Assembly (NCBI GenBank): GCA_022823725.1
Contig: JAJEHL010000005.1
Coordinates: 42,648-106,647, forward strand
Origin: Candidatus Latescibacterota bacterium
GTDB taxonomy: Bacteria > Latescibacterota > UBA2968
Direction of reading: 5' to 3'
DNA length: 64,000 nt
Shown: positions 7,059 to 16,562 of the stretch, one piece after another
Layout: each line of letters begins with the position of its first letter
How positions within the stretch are numbered: position 1 is the first letter of the stretch
Program-made: the position numbers and the translations under genes
The notes under the pieces: model-generated
The model's database searches: none
The model's input: the letters and a program-made list of their open reading frames with translations, nothing else
Told to the model about the DNA's origin: nothing

Positions 7059-9592
7059 AAATTCGGCACTGGAAAATTTGGAAGCGGGGTATTGCGAAAC
7101 ATCTCCCACTCTGCGCGGAGGTCGTTGAGCCAGGGAGGAAGGGTTTGGAGGCGTGATTCGAGCTGGGCTTCGAAGAGCGATTCTGGCTCAACAGGGCTGC
7201 CATTGGATTCGATTACTTGGAGGGTGCGTTCATTAAAGGTGGCGGGGTCGCCGTGCAACCCGACAATAATGGGCTGCACAAATCGGTCGCGCGCATTGCC
7301 CGGTTGCCAAAAATCGTAGTGTCTCAGAATGCCTCGATGTTTGAAATTCCAGAGCACATAATGTTTGAGGTGATTGGGATAATTGGCGAGAGACGCGCCG
7401 CTGCCATACAGGATACCGCCATTGACGCGGTCGAGCAAGTTGGCATAAGGTTGGGCACCGTGAGCGTCAATGCGCTGATTGGGACGCATGTCATAACGCC
7501 AGTACACGGTTCCGGCAGAGCGGCTACTCGTACCCGGTCCGTGCCAGTGGCCTGCGAGGTCTTCTGAAAGCCCGATCCATACGCCATAACCACCATCGCT
7601 AGCAATAGATGAATGGCCCAGATTTCCTCCCTGTGTGACGTGGTACACGGATATGGCAGAACTCGAACCGATGCGAAGGGCGCGATTGCAATTGATGAAG
7701 GATGTGCGCCGGATCCAGGAATTGACGCATCGGGTGAGCCGGAGTAAACTCCAGCCGCCATCGTGGATAGCGTCTTTGTGGTGGACAAATTCATCTAACC
7801 ACGAGCCGTGAAAACTGATGTCTTCAATGCCAATTTCCTCGAGGTGCTGATATTCGCGCACAGTCCAGTTATAGGTGTGGTTGACATCGGTGTGCAGAGG
7901 TTCATTGAGGCGAATCCGATTGCCCTGTATTTCGGCAATGCTGTGCTTTTCTCGCACTTGTATCCCGTTGGTCAACATGGTCGTCCAGATGGATTCTGCC
8001 GAGTAGGGCGCGAGAAATTCCGAGATGGCTGCGGTGCTGTTCATATAGAGCGTAATCCATTGACCGGGAAAGAGCCTGGAAGCATCGGCTACTGTGATAT
8101 AGAAGGTTTCTCGATCGGCACTTTCCGCAATGGACGTCAGGGATCTATCGCTTGTGTTGCGGGGTTGAAAAATGAACATATAGGGCGATGTCCACAGTTG
8201 TTCGGGATTGAGTGGCGGCATGTAGTTCACCTGCCTGATGATTGTGCCTCCGCTTCGACTACCGCTTCCTCTGAGGATGAGATTGCTGCTGCGGATGTAG
8301 ATGGGCTGGTTGTTGTCGGTGCTGGTATTGACGAGAAATTCGCCGGGGGGGAAGAAGACAATGCCGCCGTTGTTTTGCTCAGCTGCGGTAATAGCGCGTA
8401 CGATAGCTGCCTGGTCGGAAAGGCCATCGTTGGGGACGGCGCCGTAAGCTGTGACGTCGAATATGTCGCCCTGGCTATCGGGAACAGGTTTGTCAAAGTA
8501 GTGATAGCCCGCGTAGGAAAAATCGGGTAAAATGGGTTCTGTAGCGTTCTCTTTGGCTGCTACAAACTGTGTCCAGGTGCGTGCGGGACCACTCTGAGGT
8601 AAGTAGGATATCCAACTGCTTCGCGTTTGGATATAATCTGCAACCTGTGCCCAAATAGGGATGGGGTGTGTACTGGTGGGATCGCGTGAGGTGAGGAGGG
8701 ATTTGGGGATTGGCACGCGAATCCAGGTTATTCCCGCTTCAATGGCCTGTGTCAACAGAGTCTGAGTTTCGGATCCCACCGCAACGCTCAATGGTTGTGT
8801 GGTATGGTTTTCAAATGCGATGGGTATGTACCACTGCGTGCCGTCAGATCCGAATCCAGCGACGAAAGTGAGAAAATCCCCAAAACCGATTTGTCCGTCA
8901 GAATTGAGATCGTAGAGGGGATCGTATTCTGTATTGGTCTGCGTTGCTCCAAATTTCTGGGCAAAAAGAAGAAAATCAGTAAAGCCAACGGCTCCGTTGC
9001 CATCAAAATCGAGATGTGTAACGGAGCCAGTTTTTTCCTGTATTGGCGCGTCAACTTGCCAGGAAAAGGTCTGATCGACTGTTGCAATATGGTCGATGAG
9101 CAGGCGCGCATTTGAACTTTGACTGGTTTCTGTTCTAAATATGATGTATCGCCTGTTGTAATCGGGTTCTCCTCCCCACCTGTCGTATTGGGGTTTTGCC
9201 AGTTCTACGGTGGCAAGTTGCCACCCCTGGGGCGGTGTTTGTCCCTCCCAGATCGTATATACGGCTTCCCAGCCGCCAACAAGGGGATAGTTGCGAACTT
9301 TGATTTTGAGGTCCCGCAGGCCACTGCCTTCTGCTTTCCACCAGAAGCTCAGGCTGTGTTTCTGGGAGATGTCCTGTCCTGTACTAAAAAAATTGTATGT
9401 AAAGAATCCCGTCTGACCTGCCGGCAGGGAAGCGGAGATGGCAAAGCGCCCCTCTGGCGCGTCTTTAGACAATTGTAAGCCACTGGACCATCCGGAAAGA
9501 TTGTCGCAATAGGTCAGCGTTTGCACCGGATCGCTGGCGAAGCAAGTACAGGCCCATAGCAATACAATTGTGAAGGTGATGGTTGGTCGCAT
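7055..9592 (-). CDS. Secreted protein with dockerin-like repeats and right-handed beta-helix domain
   Basis: 845 residues. A signal peptide covers residues 1-19 (MRPTITFTIVLLWACTCFA). Residues ~25-175 look like a jelly-roll/CIA30-type carbohydrate-associated domain (WWKAEGSGL, GWQLATVEL). Two calcium-binding, dockerin-type EF loops follow at ~195-210 (DFDGNGAVGFTDF) and ~228-243 (DLNSDGQIGFGDF). From ~380 to the end is a pectate-lyase-3-like beta-helix (VTAYGAVPNDGLSDQAAI, FFPPGEFLV) with a DUF4955-like C-terminal part. It is probably an extracellular or surface polysaccharide-binding or -lyase protein. The dockerin pair lies inside the chain rather than at the end. The start ATG follows AGGAAAAA. 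Enzymatic activity is inferred from fold only. Confidence 0.78.
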   Translation of the reverse strand: MRPTITFTIVLLWACTCFASDPVQTLTYCDNLSGWSSGLQLSKDAPEGRFAISASLPAGQTGFFTYNFFSTGQDISQKHSLSFWWKAEGSGLRDLKIKVRNYPLVGGWEAVYTIWEGQTPPQGWQLATVELAKPQYDRWGGEPDYNRRYIIFRTETSQSSNARLLIDHIATVDQTFSWQVDAPIQEKTGSVTHLDFDGNGAVGFTDFLLFAQKFGATQTNTEYDPLYDLNSDGQIGFGDFLTFVAGFGSDGTQWYIPIAFENHTTQPLSVAVGSETQTLLTQAIEAGITWIRVPIPKSLLTSRDPTSTHPIPIWAQVADYIQTRSSWISYLPQSGPARTWTQFVAAKENATEPILPDFSYAGYHYFDKPVPDSQGDIFDVTAYGAVPNDGLSDQAAIVRAITAAEQNNGGIVFFPPGEFLVNTSTDNNQPIYIRSSNLILRGSGSRSGGTIIRQVNYMPPLNPEQLWTSPYMFIFQPRNTSDRSLTSIAESADRETFYITVADASRLFPGQWITLYMNSTAAISEFLAPYSAESIWTTMLTNGIQVREKHSIAEIQGNRIRLNEPLHTDVNHTYNWTVREYQHLEEIGIEDISFHGSWLDEFVHHKDAIHDGGWSLLRLTRCVNSWIRRTSFINCNRALRIGSSSAISVYHVTQGGNLGHSSIASDGGYGVWIGLSEDLAGHWHGPGTSSRSAGTVYWRYDMRPNQRIDAHGAQPYANLLDRVNGGILYGSGASLANYPNHLKHYVLWNFKHRGILRHYDFWQPGNARDRFVQPIIVGLHGDPATFNERTLQVIESNGSPVEPESLFEAQLESRLQTLPPWLNDLRAEWEMFRNTPLPNFPVPNF

Positions 9593-9737
9593 GGGTTTTT
9601 CCTGTCAATTGTTCTATTGGAGGTTTATCTAATATACTCAATTAGAGCTTGGGGAGACAAATCTTTCGTGCCATCTTGTCTGTTGATGCGGACACGCAGA
9701 CAGCTCGTTGATGTCAAAATGAGATTTTTGTGGCGAT

Positions 9738-9764
9738 TTGACAGGTCCAAAAATCGGCTAGAAT
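9738..9764 (+). promoter_or_regulatory. Possible sigma-70-like promoter upstream of hsp20
   Basis: TTGACA (9738-9743) and TAGAAT (9759-9764) are separated by 15 bp, which is shorter than the optimum. The 325-bp gap 9593-9917 is AT-rich and holds no gene. This element and the sigma-54 site at 9845 are the only signals I see in it. Confidence 0.35.
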
Positions 9765-9844
9765 ATTGGAAAAACGCTGATGAAAATTTTTAAGATATTT
9801 ATTTTCAGTATTTTATTTAAATTTTTTGAGAAAATAAAAAATTG

Positions 9845-9860
9845 TGGCACGGGAGTTGCA
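9845..9860 (+). promoter_or_regulatory. Sigma-54 (-24/-12) promoter of hsp20-clpB
   Basis: TGGCACGGGAGTTGCA matches the RpoN consensus TGGCACG-N4-TTGCW at every defined position, with the correct GG-to-GC spacing. The predicted start would be near 9871, leaving a ~47-base leader before the hsp20 ATG with its AGGAGG. A sigma-54 promoter implies an enhancer-binding activator; none is encoded in this window. Confidence 0.75.
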
Positions 9861-9917
9861 ACAGAAATAGGGCGAGACACGTAAGCAACCAACAACCCAA
9901 TAACAGGAGGTATTGAG

Positions 9918-10352
9918 ATGGCACTTATTCGTTGGCAACCCCGAGAGTCTCGTGGAATTCAGCGCGAGATTGACACCCTCGTGAACAAGTTCTGGGGCGA
10001 CCCACATACCTGGCACGGCACGGGCTGGCATCCGAGTGTGGATGTGGCAGAATCGGAGAACGAATTTACTGTTTACGCCGAATTGCCCGGGCTGAACAAA
10101 GAAGATATCAAGGTGACGCTCGAAGACAATATGCTCACGATTGAAGGCGAGCGGAAGCGCACAGCAGAGAAGGAGAACGCACAGGTTCACCGCAGTGAAC
10201 GCTTCTACGGAACATTCAAACGGGCCTTCACACTGAGTTCCGAGATCGATGCCAACAAGGTTTCGGCGGATTATAAGGATGGGATTTTGACCCTCACTTT
10301 GCCCAAGTCCGAAGCAGCGAAACCCCGCCAAATCGATGTTGCGGTATCGTAA
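9918..10352 (+). CDS. Small heat-shock protein, Hsp20/alpha-crystallin family
   Basis: ATP-independent holdase that captures unfolding proteins for refolding by ClpB/DnaK. At 144 residues it is the usual length. The alpha-crystallin domain spans ~38-140, with the family landmarks ELPGLNKEDIKV, MLTIEGERK, ERFYGTFKRAFTL and the A-x-x-x-x-G-x-L element YKDGILTLTLPK. The IxI-type C-terminal motif is short (RQIDVAVS). ACAGGAGGT precedes the start. It is the first gene behind the sigma-54 promoter, and clpB follows 70 bp downstream past a terminator. Confidence 0.96.
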   Translation: MALIRWQPRESRGIQREIDTLVNKFWGDPHTWHGTGWHPSVDVAESENEFTVYAELPGLNKEDIKVTLEDNMLTIEGERKRTAEKENAQVHRSERFYGTFKRAFTLSSEIDANKVSADYKDGILTLTLPKSEAAKPRQIDVAVS

Positions 10353-10374
10353 TTGAGTGCGCTCGTCAATTGCC

Positions 10375-10409
10375 GGGCCATCTCGCAAGGGCGGGATGGC
10401 CCTTTTTTA
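10375..10409 (+). terminator. Intrinsic terminator between hsp20 and clpB
   Basis: A 12-bp stem GGGCCATCTCGC/GCGGGATGGCCC (one G-U pair) with AAGG loop is followed by TTTTTT. It lies inside the hsp20-clpB gap, so it would attenuate rather than separate transcription unless clpB has its own promoter, which I do not see. Confidence 0.85.
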
Positions 10410-10422
10410 TGGAAAAAACAAA

Positions 10423-13032
10423 ATGGATATGAACAAATTGACACAGAAATCGCAGGAGGCCGTGCAACAAGCACAAGCTATAGCACTGCGATATGGACAT
10501 CAGGAAGTGGATGGTGAACACCTGCTCGTAGCTTTGATCGCGCAAGATGATGGCTTGGTGCCCCGCATGCTCGTGCGTGTGCAAGTAGATGGCGATGTCC
10601 TGAAATCGGAACTTGAAAAGGAATTGGCGCGGCTACCGAAAGTTTCGGGACCAGGCGTTGAACAGGACAAAATTTATGTGACACAGCGTTTTCAAAAGCT
10701 GTTTCTATCTGCTCAGGGCGAAGCTGAAAGGCTGAAGGATGAATATGTTTCAGTAGAGCATCTGGTGTTGGTGCTGATCGGCGAGGGCGATAAGACTCTG
10801 GCGGGGCGCATTCTGAAACAGTTTAATATTACGCGGGATAATTTTTTATCTGTTTTAACGCAGATTCGCGGCAATCAGAGTGTGAAGAGTGCCAACCCGG
10901 AGATGGCTTATGAGGCACTTGAAAAATATGGTGTTGATCTGGTTGCCGAAGCGCGTTCGGGCAAATTGGATCCCGTGATTGGGCGCGATGAGGAAATCCG
11001 CCGTGTGATTCGCATTTTGTCGCGCAAGACCAAGAATAATCCCGTGCTGATCGGTGAACCCGGTGTGGGAAAGACCGCGATTATCGAAGGGCTGGCGCAG
11101 AGAATTGTGCGGGGCGATGTGCCCGAATGGCTTAAAGATCGGTCGGTTTTTTCACTGGATATGGGTGCATTGATGGCTGGCGCGAAATATCGGGGCGAAT
11201 TTGAAGAGCGTTTGAAAGCTGTTTTGAATGAGATCAAACAGAGCGACGGCCACATTTTGTTATTTATTGACGAGGTTCACACGATTGTGGGCGCGGGTAA
11301 GACGGAGGGATCTACGGATGCGGGGAATATGCTCAAACCAATGCTGGCGCGAGGCGAATTGCACTGTATTGGTGCGACAACGCTCGACGAACACCGCCAG
11401 TATCTCGAAAAAGACGCTGCTCTGGAGCGGCGCTTCCAACCCGTGATGGTCGATGCGCCATCTGTAGAGGATTCTATTTCGATTCTGCGGGGTTTGCGCG
11501 AGCGATTTGAGATTCACCACGGGGTGGGGATTCAGGATAATGCGCTGGTCAATGCCGTGGTGCTGTCAGATCGATATATTTCGGATCGTTTTTTGCCCGA
11601 TAAGGCGATTGATCTGGTGGATGAGGCGTGTGCAATGGTGCGGACAGAGATCGACTCCATGCCTTCGGAACTGGATGCTGTGACCCGGCGCGTGATGCAA
11701 TTCGAGATTGAGGAAGCCGCGTTGAAGAAGGAAAAGGACGAGTCGAGTCGGGAGCGGTTGCAGACACTCCAGAAAGAGTTGGCGGATTTGAGGGATCAGG
11801 CAGATGCGATGCGCGTGCAGTGGGAGAATGAAAAGCAGGAACTGGATGGGGTGCGAACTTTGCGAGAGGAGATTGAGCAAACAAAACGCGAGATCGAAGA
11901 GGCGGAGCGACAGTACGACCTCAACCGCGCCGCAGAGTTGAAACACGGCACATTGCCCGATTTGGAACGGCAACTCAAAACTGTCGAAGATTCTCAAACA
12001 ATGGATAATCGGTTGCTGCGCGAAGAGGTGACCGAAGAGGAAATCGCCGAGATCACATCGCGGTGGACGGGTATTCCGGTGACGCGATTGGTCGAGGGAG
12101 AGCGCGAGAAGCTGCTGCGATTGGACGATATTTTGCACGAGCGCGTCGTCGGGCAGGATGAGGCGGTTTCTCTGGTGGCCGATGCGGTGATTCGGGCGCG
12201 CGCTGGGATCAAGGATCCGCGTCGTCCCATCGGTTCGTTCATTTTTTTAGGCCCATCCGGCGTTGGCAAGACCGAACTCGCTCGCGCGCTATCAGAAGCA
12301 CTTTTTGATAGCGAAGACAGTATGATTCGCATCGATATGAGCGAATATATGGAAAAACACGCAGTGTCGCGTCTGATCGGCGCGCCTCCGGGCTATATCG
12401 GTTACGATGAAGGCGGGCAATTGACGGAAGCCGTGCGTCGCAAACCGTATTCGGTTATTTTGTTCGACGAGATTGAAAAGGCACACGGCGATGTTTTCAA
12501 TATTTTGCTTCAGTTGCTCGACGACGGCCGCTTGACAGATGCACAGGGGCATGTCGTGGATTTTAAGAATACGGTGGTAATTATGACGTCAAATATCGGT
12601 TCGCCGTATTTGCTCGAAGGCGTGACCGATGATGGCGAAATCCGCGAATCTGCACGCGACGCTGTGATGGCAGAATTGAGACAACAGTTCAGGCCCGAAT
12701 TTCTCAACCGCATAGATGATGTGGTGCTGTTTAAGCCACTGTTGTTGTCCGAGATTGCCAAAATTGTGGATTTGCTTATTGTGGATTTGCATAACCGGTT
12801 GTCCGACAGACAGATTGGCCTCACACTCACAGAGAAAGCAAAGGTATTTATCGCCCGCAAAGGATTTGATCCAGTATTTGGTGCGCGCCCTCTCAAACGG
12901 TTTTTACAGCACGAGTTGGAGACGCGCATTGGGCGTGCGTTAATCAGCGGTGATATCTCGGACGGTGCACAGATTGAGGTGGATGTGGCAGAGGATGAGT
13001 TGGTGGTTAAAGGCGCGGAAAGTGGGGAGTAA
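10423..13032 (+). CDS. clpB: ATP-dependent chaperone ClpB
   Basis: Hexameric AAA+ disaggregase. At 869 residues it has the typical ClpB length and order: Clp-N repeats (~1-150), AAA1 with Walker A GEPGVGKT at 211-218, a long coiled-coil middle domain (~400-530), AAA2 with Walker A GPSGVGKT at ~610-617, and the ClpB D2-small domain. The frame is open to a GTG at 10357, but that would place the terminator stem inside the coding region. The ATG at 10423 ([13 protein letters not shown]) matches the family N-terminus; another ATG follows two codons later. There is no strong ribosome binding site, only purine-rich GGAAAAAAC. A strong terminator follows at 13055. Confidence 0.96.
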   Translation: MDMNKLTQKSQEAVQQAQAIALRYGHQEVDGEHLLVALIAQDDGLVPRMLVRVQVDGDVLKSELEKELARLPKVSGPGVEQDKIYVTQRFQKLFLSAQGEAERLKDEYVSVEHLVLVLIGEGDKTLAGRILKQFNITRDNFLSVLTQIRGNQSVKSANPEMAYEALEKYGVDLVAEARSGKLDPVIGRDEEIRRVIRILSRKTKNNPVLIGEPGVGKTAIIEGLAQRIVRGDVPEWLKDRSVFSLDMGALMAGAKYRGEFEERLKAVLNEIKQSDGHILLFIDEVHTIVGAGKTEGSTDAGNMLKPMLARGELHCIGATTLDEHRQYLEKDAALERRFQPVMVDAPSVEDSISILRGLRERFEIHHGVGIQDNALVNAVVLSDRYISDRFLPDKAIDLVDEACAMVRTEIDSMPSELDAVTRRVMQFEIEEAALKKEKDESSRERLQTLQKELADLRDQADAMRVQWENEKQELDGVRTLREEIEQTKREIEEAERQYDLNRAAELKHGTLPDLERQLKTVEDSQTMDNRLLREEVTEEEIAEITSRWTGIPVTRLVEGEREKLLRLDDILHERVVGQDEAVSLVADAVIRARAGIKDPRRPIGSFIFLGPSGVGKTELARALSEALFDSEDSMIRIDMSEYMEKHAVSRLIGAPPGYIGYDEGGQLTEAVRRKPYSVILFDEIEKAHGDVFNILLQLLDDGRLTDAQGHVVDFKNTVVIMTSNIGSPYLLEGVTDDGEIRESARDAVMAELRQQFRPEFLNRIDDVVLFKPLLLSEIAKIVDLLIVDLHNRLSDRQIGLTLTEKAKVFIARKGFDPVFGARPLKRFLQHELETRIGRALISGDISDGAQIEVDVAEDELVVKGAESGE

Positions 13033-13054
13033 GAAGGGAGGAGTATGTATGATT

Positions 13055-13096
13055 AAGCCCGGGTAAGCTTCTGGAGAAGTTTATCCGGGCTTTTGT
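13055..13096 (+). terminator. Intrinsic terminator after clpB
   Basis: AAGCCCGGGTAA pairs with TTATCCGGGCTT (12 bp, one G-T pair) and is followed by TTGTTTT. It ends the heat-shock operon. The remaining 108 bases to the next start hold no gene. Confidence 0.85.
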
Positions 13097-13204
13097 TTTC
13101 TCCATCGCCTTTTCCTCTTTACTCATGTTATTCTGTGCTGTATCATTTGGAATCACTTCCGTTTTATTCTGTAATATCCAATTCAGATATTTGAGGAGGC
13201 ACTC

Positions 13205-14245
13205 ATGGCAGAAAGAGTAAAAGTGGCCGCGTTGGGGCTGGCGCACGATCACGTATGGTCAAATTTGCGCGCGCTCAAGGCACTGGACAATGCCACCCTA
13301 TTGGCTGGTGCAGATGGCAATGCAGAGTTGCGAGAAAAATTTGTCGAAGCTACTGGTTGTGAAGTGGTATATGATGATTTTGAAGCGTTGCTGGACAATG
13401 AGGAGCCGGATGCGGTATTTGTATTTACTCCGACCGCACATCACGCCGATGTTGTGGAATTGTGTGCGCCGCGCGGGATTCATGTGATGGTTGAAAAACC
13501 GATGGCGGCGACCTTAGAGCAAGCGGATCGCATGTTGACGGCTGCGCGAAAGGCGGGGACGGTGTTGATGGTCAATTGGCCGACGGCGTGGAATCGCGGC
13601 ATCCGCACGGCTTATCGCCTGGTGCGAGAAGGTGCAATCGGCCAGGTGTGGCAACTGTTGTGGCGCGGTGGGCATTGTGGGCCGGATGAGTTGGGTTGTT
13701 CCGAGCATTTTTGCGATTTCCTATTTGATAGTCATCTCAATGGCGCAGGTGCTTTTAACGATTACGGGGGATATGGCGCGAGTTTGTGTGTGTTGTTTTT
13801 GGGGCGACCAAATCGCGTGGTGGGAATGGCGGGGCGGCTGTTGAAAACGCATTTACCCGTAGATGATAATGGAATGATGATTTTGCGCTACCCAAATGCG
13901 ATGTGCCGGCTGGAGATGACCTGGACAGAAGCTGTGCCGAACAAGCCGCCGCACGATTTGATGTTACACGGGACGAAGGGAACGATTATTGCGGGAAGTG
14001 AGGTTGTTTTGTACACGCGCGGTAGCAAAGATGGCAAGACAATTGCGCCAGATGCATTGCCCGAAGGGGAGAATAATGCTTCCGAGCATTTTATTCATTG
14101 TATTCAATCTGGCACATCGCCCGGTTTTGTGACTTGTGCGGATTTGTCGCGCAATGCACAGGAAATTATGGAGGCGGGGCTTATTTCTGCGACCAATGGC
14201 ATTGCCATGGCATTGCCCATTGAAGATCATTTGTTCAGGGAGTAG
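13205..14245 (+). CDS. Gfo/Idh/MocA-family oxidoreductase
   Basis: 346-residue NAD(P)-dependent dehydrogenase of the glucose-fructose oxidoreductase/inositol dehydrogenase fold, likely acting on a sugar or cyclitol. It has an N-terminal Rossmann strand (VKVAALGLAHDH), the VEKPMA motif with the catalytic Lys near residue 99, and a C-terminal beta-sheet domain. The first glycine motif is unusual (GLAHDH in place of GxGxxG), as in some distant members of the family. GAGGAGG precedes the ATG. A secreted amidase gene begins 3 bp after the stop, so the two are likely co-transcribed. The substrate is unknown. Confidence 0.88.
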   Translation: MAERVKVAALGLAHDHVWSNLRALKALDNATLLAGADGNAELREKFVEATGCEVVYDDFEALLDNEEPDAVFVFTPTAHHADVVELCAPRGIHVMVEKPMAATLEQADRMLTAARKAGTVLMVNWPTAWNRGIRTAYRLVREGAIGQVWQLLWRGGHCGPDELGCSEHFCDFLFDSHLNGAGAFNDYGGYGASLCVLFLGRPNRVVGMAGRLLKTHLPVDDNGMMILRYPNAMCRLEMTWTEAVPNKPPHDLMLHGTKGTIIAGSEVVLYTRGSKDGKTIAPDALPEGENNASEHFIHCIQSGTSPGFVTCADLSRNAQEIMEAGLISATNGIAMALPIEDHLFRE

Positions 14246-14248
14246 GGG

Positions 14249-16519
14249 ATGCGGTGGTTTATTATCGTCGTATTTACTATTGCTTTTGCCACTCAAAGCG
14301 GGGCGCAAGAAAATGTGATTAATCGAGACAGCCTCGCGGTTTTGCTGGCCGAAGTGCCGGTTGATACACTGGCCGCAAAACTGGGGGATTCTCTGTTTTC
14401 ACCCCCAGAGGGTAGGGCACATATTTTGCGCGATGCCTATGGCGTACCACATATTTATGGGCGCACAGATGTGGATGTCGCATTTGGTTTTGGCTATGCA
14501 CAGGCAGAAGATCATCTGCTGCAGATGTTGAAGAATTTTCGCCAGGCCAGAGGGCGTTTGGCCGAGGTCGAAGGCATTTCGGCCTTAAAATTAGATGAAA
14601 TGGCTTTGCGATGGCGCATTCACAGTGTTGCCGGTGAGCGGTATGGAGATATCTCTGAGGATACGCAGCACTATATTGCGGCTTTTGTTGGGGGCATCAA
14701 CCACTATATTGAGATTCATCGGCAGGTATTACCGCAGTGGGTTCAGGATGTGCGAGCGGTAGATGTAGTGGCGCTTGCGCGGTGGATTTTGTTTTTGTTT
14801 GCCGAACAAACCGGTAAATCCGAATTGGCCCATGTGGGATTGGCGACAACGGTTCCCAAATTGCCGGGATCCAATATGTGGGTTGTAGGACCGTCCCGGT
14901 CTGGCAGTGGCGCGCCCGTGCTGGCGATGGATGTGCAGTTGCCGTACACAACGCCCTTTCAGCTTTGCGAGGCGCATCTGATTAGCAATGCGGGTTTGGA
15001 TGTGATGGGGGCGACATTTTTTGGGTTGCCAATTATTTTTGTCGGTCACAATAATCACGTTGCCTGGTCAATAACCGCCAATGATATCGATGTTTTTGAT
15101 TTGTACGAGGAGCGTCTGGATCCGATCAATCCCAGACGCTATTTTTATGGGAACGAGAAAAGGCGCGTGGTGTCGAGACATGTGAAAATTGGCATACATA
15201 GCGAGCAGGGGATTCGGGAAGTTGAGCGCGAGTTGCGCTATACCGATCACGGTCCTGTGTACAAGACGATTGGCAACTGGGCTTATGCGGCGCGTACGAG
15301 TGTAGAAAATCGCGTGGATGCAATAGGGCAATTGCTGGGGATGAATCGCGCGGTGACACTGAACGATTTTCAGCAGGCGCTTTCGCTTATGGAGTTACCG
15401 GTTTTCAATGTGATATACGGCGATGTGACAGGCGAAATTTTTTATGTGTTTAATGGCCGCTGTCCCGTGCGATCAGAAGATTTCGATTGGCGTGCGCCCG
15501 TGCCGGGTTGGACGCCTGAAACAGAGTGGAGAGGTGTGATCGCATTTTCCGAATTGCCACAAGTGCATAATCCCATTTCGGATTTTTTGCAGAATTGCAA
15601 TGTTTCGCCAGATTTAGTTGCGATTGATAGTGGTCTTAAAATGGATGATTTTCCACCTTTTTTGGGGTGGGGAACGCCCAATTATCGCGCACAGCGGGTT
15701 GTGAACTATTTGCTCGCGCATCAAAATATCGCGGTTGGTGATATGCAGATTTTGCTGCGGGATGATTATCTCGTTGACGCAGAAGAATATAAGGGGCTGA
15801 TTTTTCGCGCGTATAACCGCGCCTGGCCCGTGCTATACGACCCCAACTGGGAGGTCGGCAAGGCTGTTCACATTCTCAGGGCATGGGATAATCGGGCGAG
15901 TTTAGAGAGCGTTGGCACGCTTTTGTTTTCGATTTGGAAGGCCCGATTCGATTCGTCGTTCGCACAGGTTCCGCAAAAGCGAGATATTTTGGTTCGGGAA
16001 AAGGTCGCACTGGAGGCATTGCAACAAGCGGTCGCATATATGATCGCGACTTATGGACGGTTGGATGTGCCCTGGGGGCAGGTGCATTATTTGAAGCGGG
16101 GAGAGCGCACTTTCCCGATGAGCGGTGCGCCTTCTGGCACGGAGGCTTTGCGTCAGACGCTGACCCGAATAGAAGCAGATGGCACAATGGTTATCGAAGG
16201 TGGATCGGCTTTTGGGATGGTGGTTTCGCTGATGCAGCCAGTGCAGTCGTGGAGTGCGTTAGCCTATGGGAATAGCGAAGATCCCGAGTCCCCCCATTAT
16301 GACGATCAGGCCGATTTACAACACCGCAATACCTTTAAGAAGACAGTTTTTACAACTGGTGATTTGCAACCTGCTCTGACTGGTCTTACAACGGTTCCTT
16401 ACGATCCCGAAGAAGCAGAGCGTCAATCGCTGAAGGCTCTCTGGCGCAAGCAGTTGCAAACAGGTATGGTCACATCTGATTCCACAAAGACTGAGTCAGA
16501 ATCCTCACAAGACAATTAA
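14249..16519 (+). CDS. Penicillin-acylase-family secreted amidase
   Basis: 756-residue Ntn-hydrolase precursor. A signal peptide covers ~1-19 (MRWFIIVVFTIAFATQSGA). The alpha-chain region has RDAYGVPHIYGRTDVDVAFG, typical of the family. The autoprocessing site is GSNMW at 207-211, making Ser208 the new N-terminal nucleophile of the beta chain after removal of the spacer peptide. The family hydrolyses amide bonds of acylated compounds such as beta-lactams, N-acyl-homoserine lactones and other N-acyl amines; the natural substrate here is not determined. It is likely periplasmic. The start follows the Gfo/Idh stop by 3 bp and uses GTAGGGG as a modest ribosome binding site. Confidence 0.92.
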   Translation: MRWFIIVVFTIAFATQSGAQENVINRDSLAVLLAEVPVDTLAAKLGDSLFSPPEGRAHILRDAYGVPHIYGRTDVDVAFGFGYAQAEDHLLQMLKNFRQARGRLAEVEGISALKLDEMALRWRIHSVAGERYGDISEDTQHYIAAFVGGINHYIEIHRQVLPQWVQDVRAVDVVALARWILFLFAEQTGKSELAHVGLATTVPKLPGSNMWVVGPSRSGSGAPVLAMDVQLPYTTPFQLCEAHLISNAGLDVMGATFFGLPIIFVGHNNHVAWSITANDIDVFDLYEERLDPINPRRYFYGNEKRRVVSRHVKIGIHSEQGIREVERELRYTDHGPVYKTIGNWAYAARTSVENRVDAIGQLLGMNRAVTLNDFQQALSLMELPVFNVIYGDVTGEIFYVFNGRCPVRSEDFDWRAPVPGWTPETEWRGVIAFSELPQVHNPISDFLQNCNVSPDLVAIDSGLKMDDFPPFLGWGTPNYRAQRVVNYLLAHQNIAVGDMQILLRDDYLVDAEEYKGLIFRAYNRAWPVLYDPNWEVGKAVHILRAWDNRASLESVGTLLFSIWKARFDSSFAQVPQKRDILVREKVALEALQQAVAYMIATYGRLDVPWGQVHYLKRGERTFPMSGAPSGTEALRQTLTRIEADGTMVIEGGSAFGMVVSLMQPVQSWSALAYGNSEDPESPHYDDQADLQHRNTFKKTVFTTGDLQPALTGLTTVPYDPEEAERQSLKALWRKQLQTGMVTSDSTKTESESSQDN

Positions 16520-16562
16520 AAATCTCTTTATTTTTAAAGTTTTTTTGTATCAGGAGGTATTC

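Noticed and set aside
10357..10422. GTG start of clpB at 10357
   Set aside because: It would place the hsp20 terminator inside coding sequence and is not family-like.
11566..12138. 190-codon open frame antisense to clpB
   Set aside because: Shadow of a highly biased coding region; no ribosome binding site or motif.
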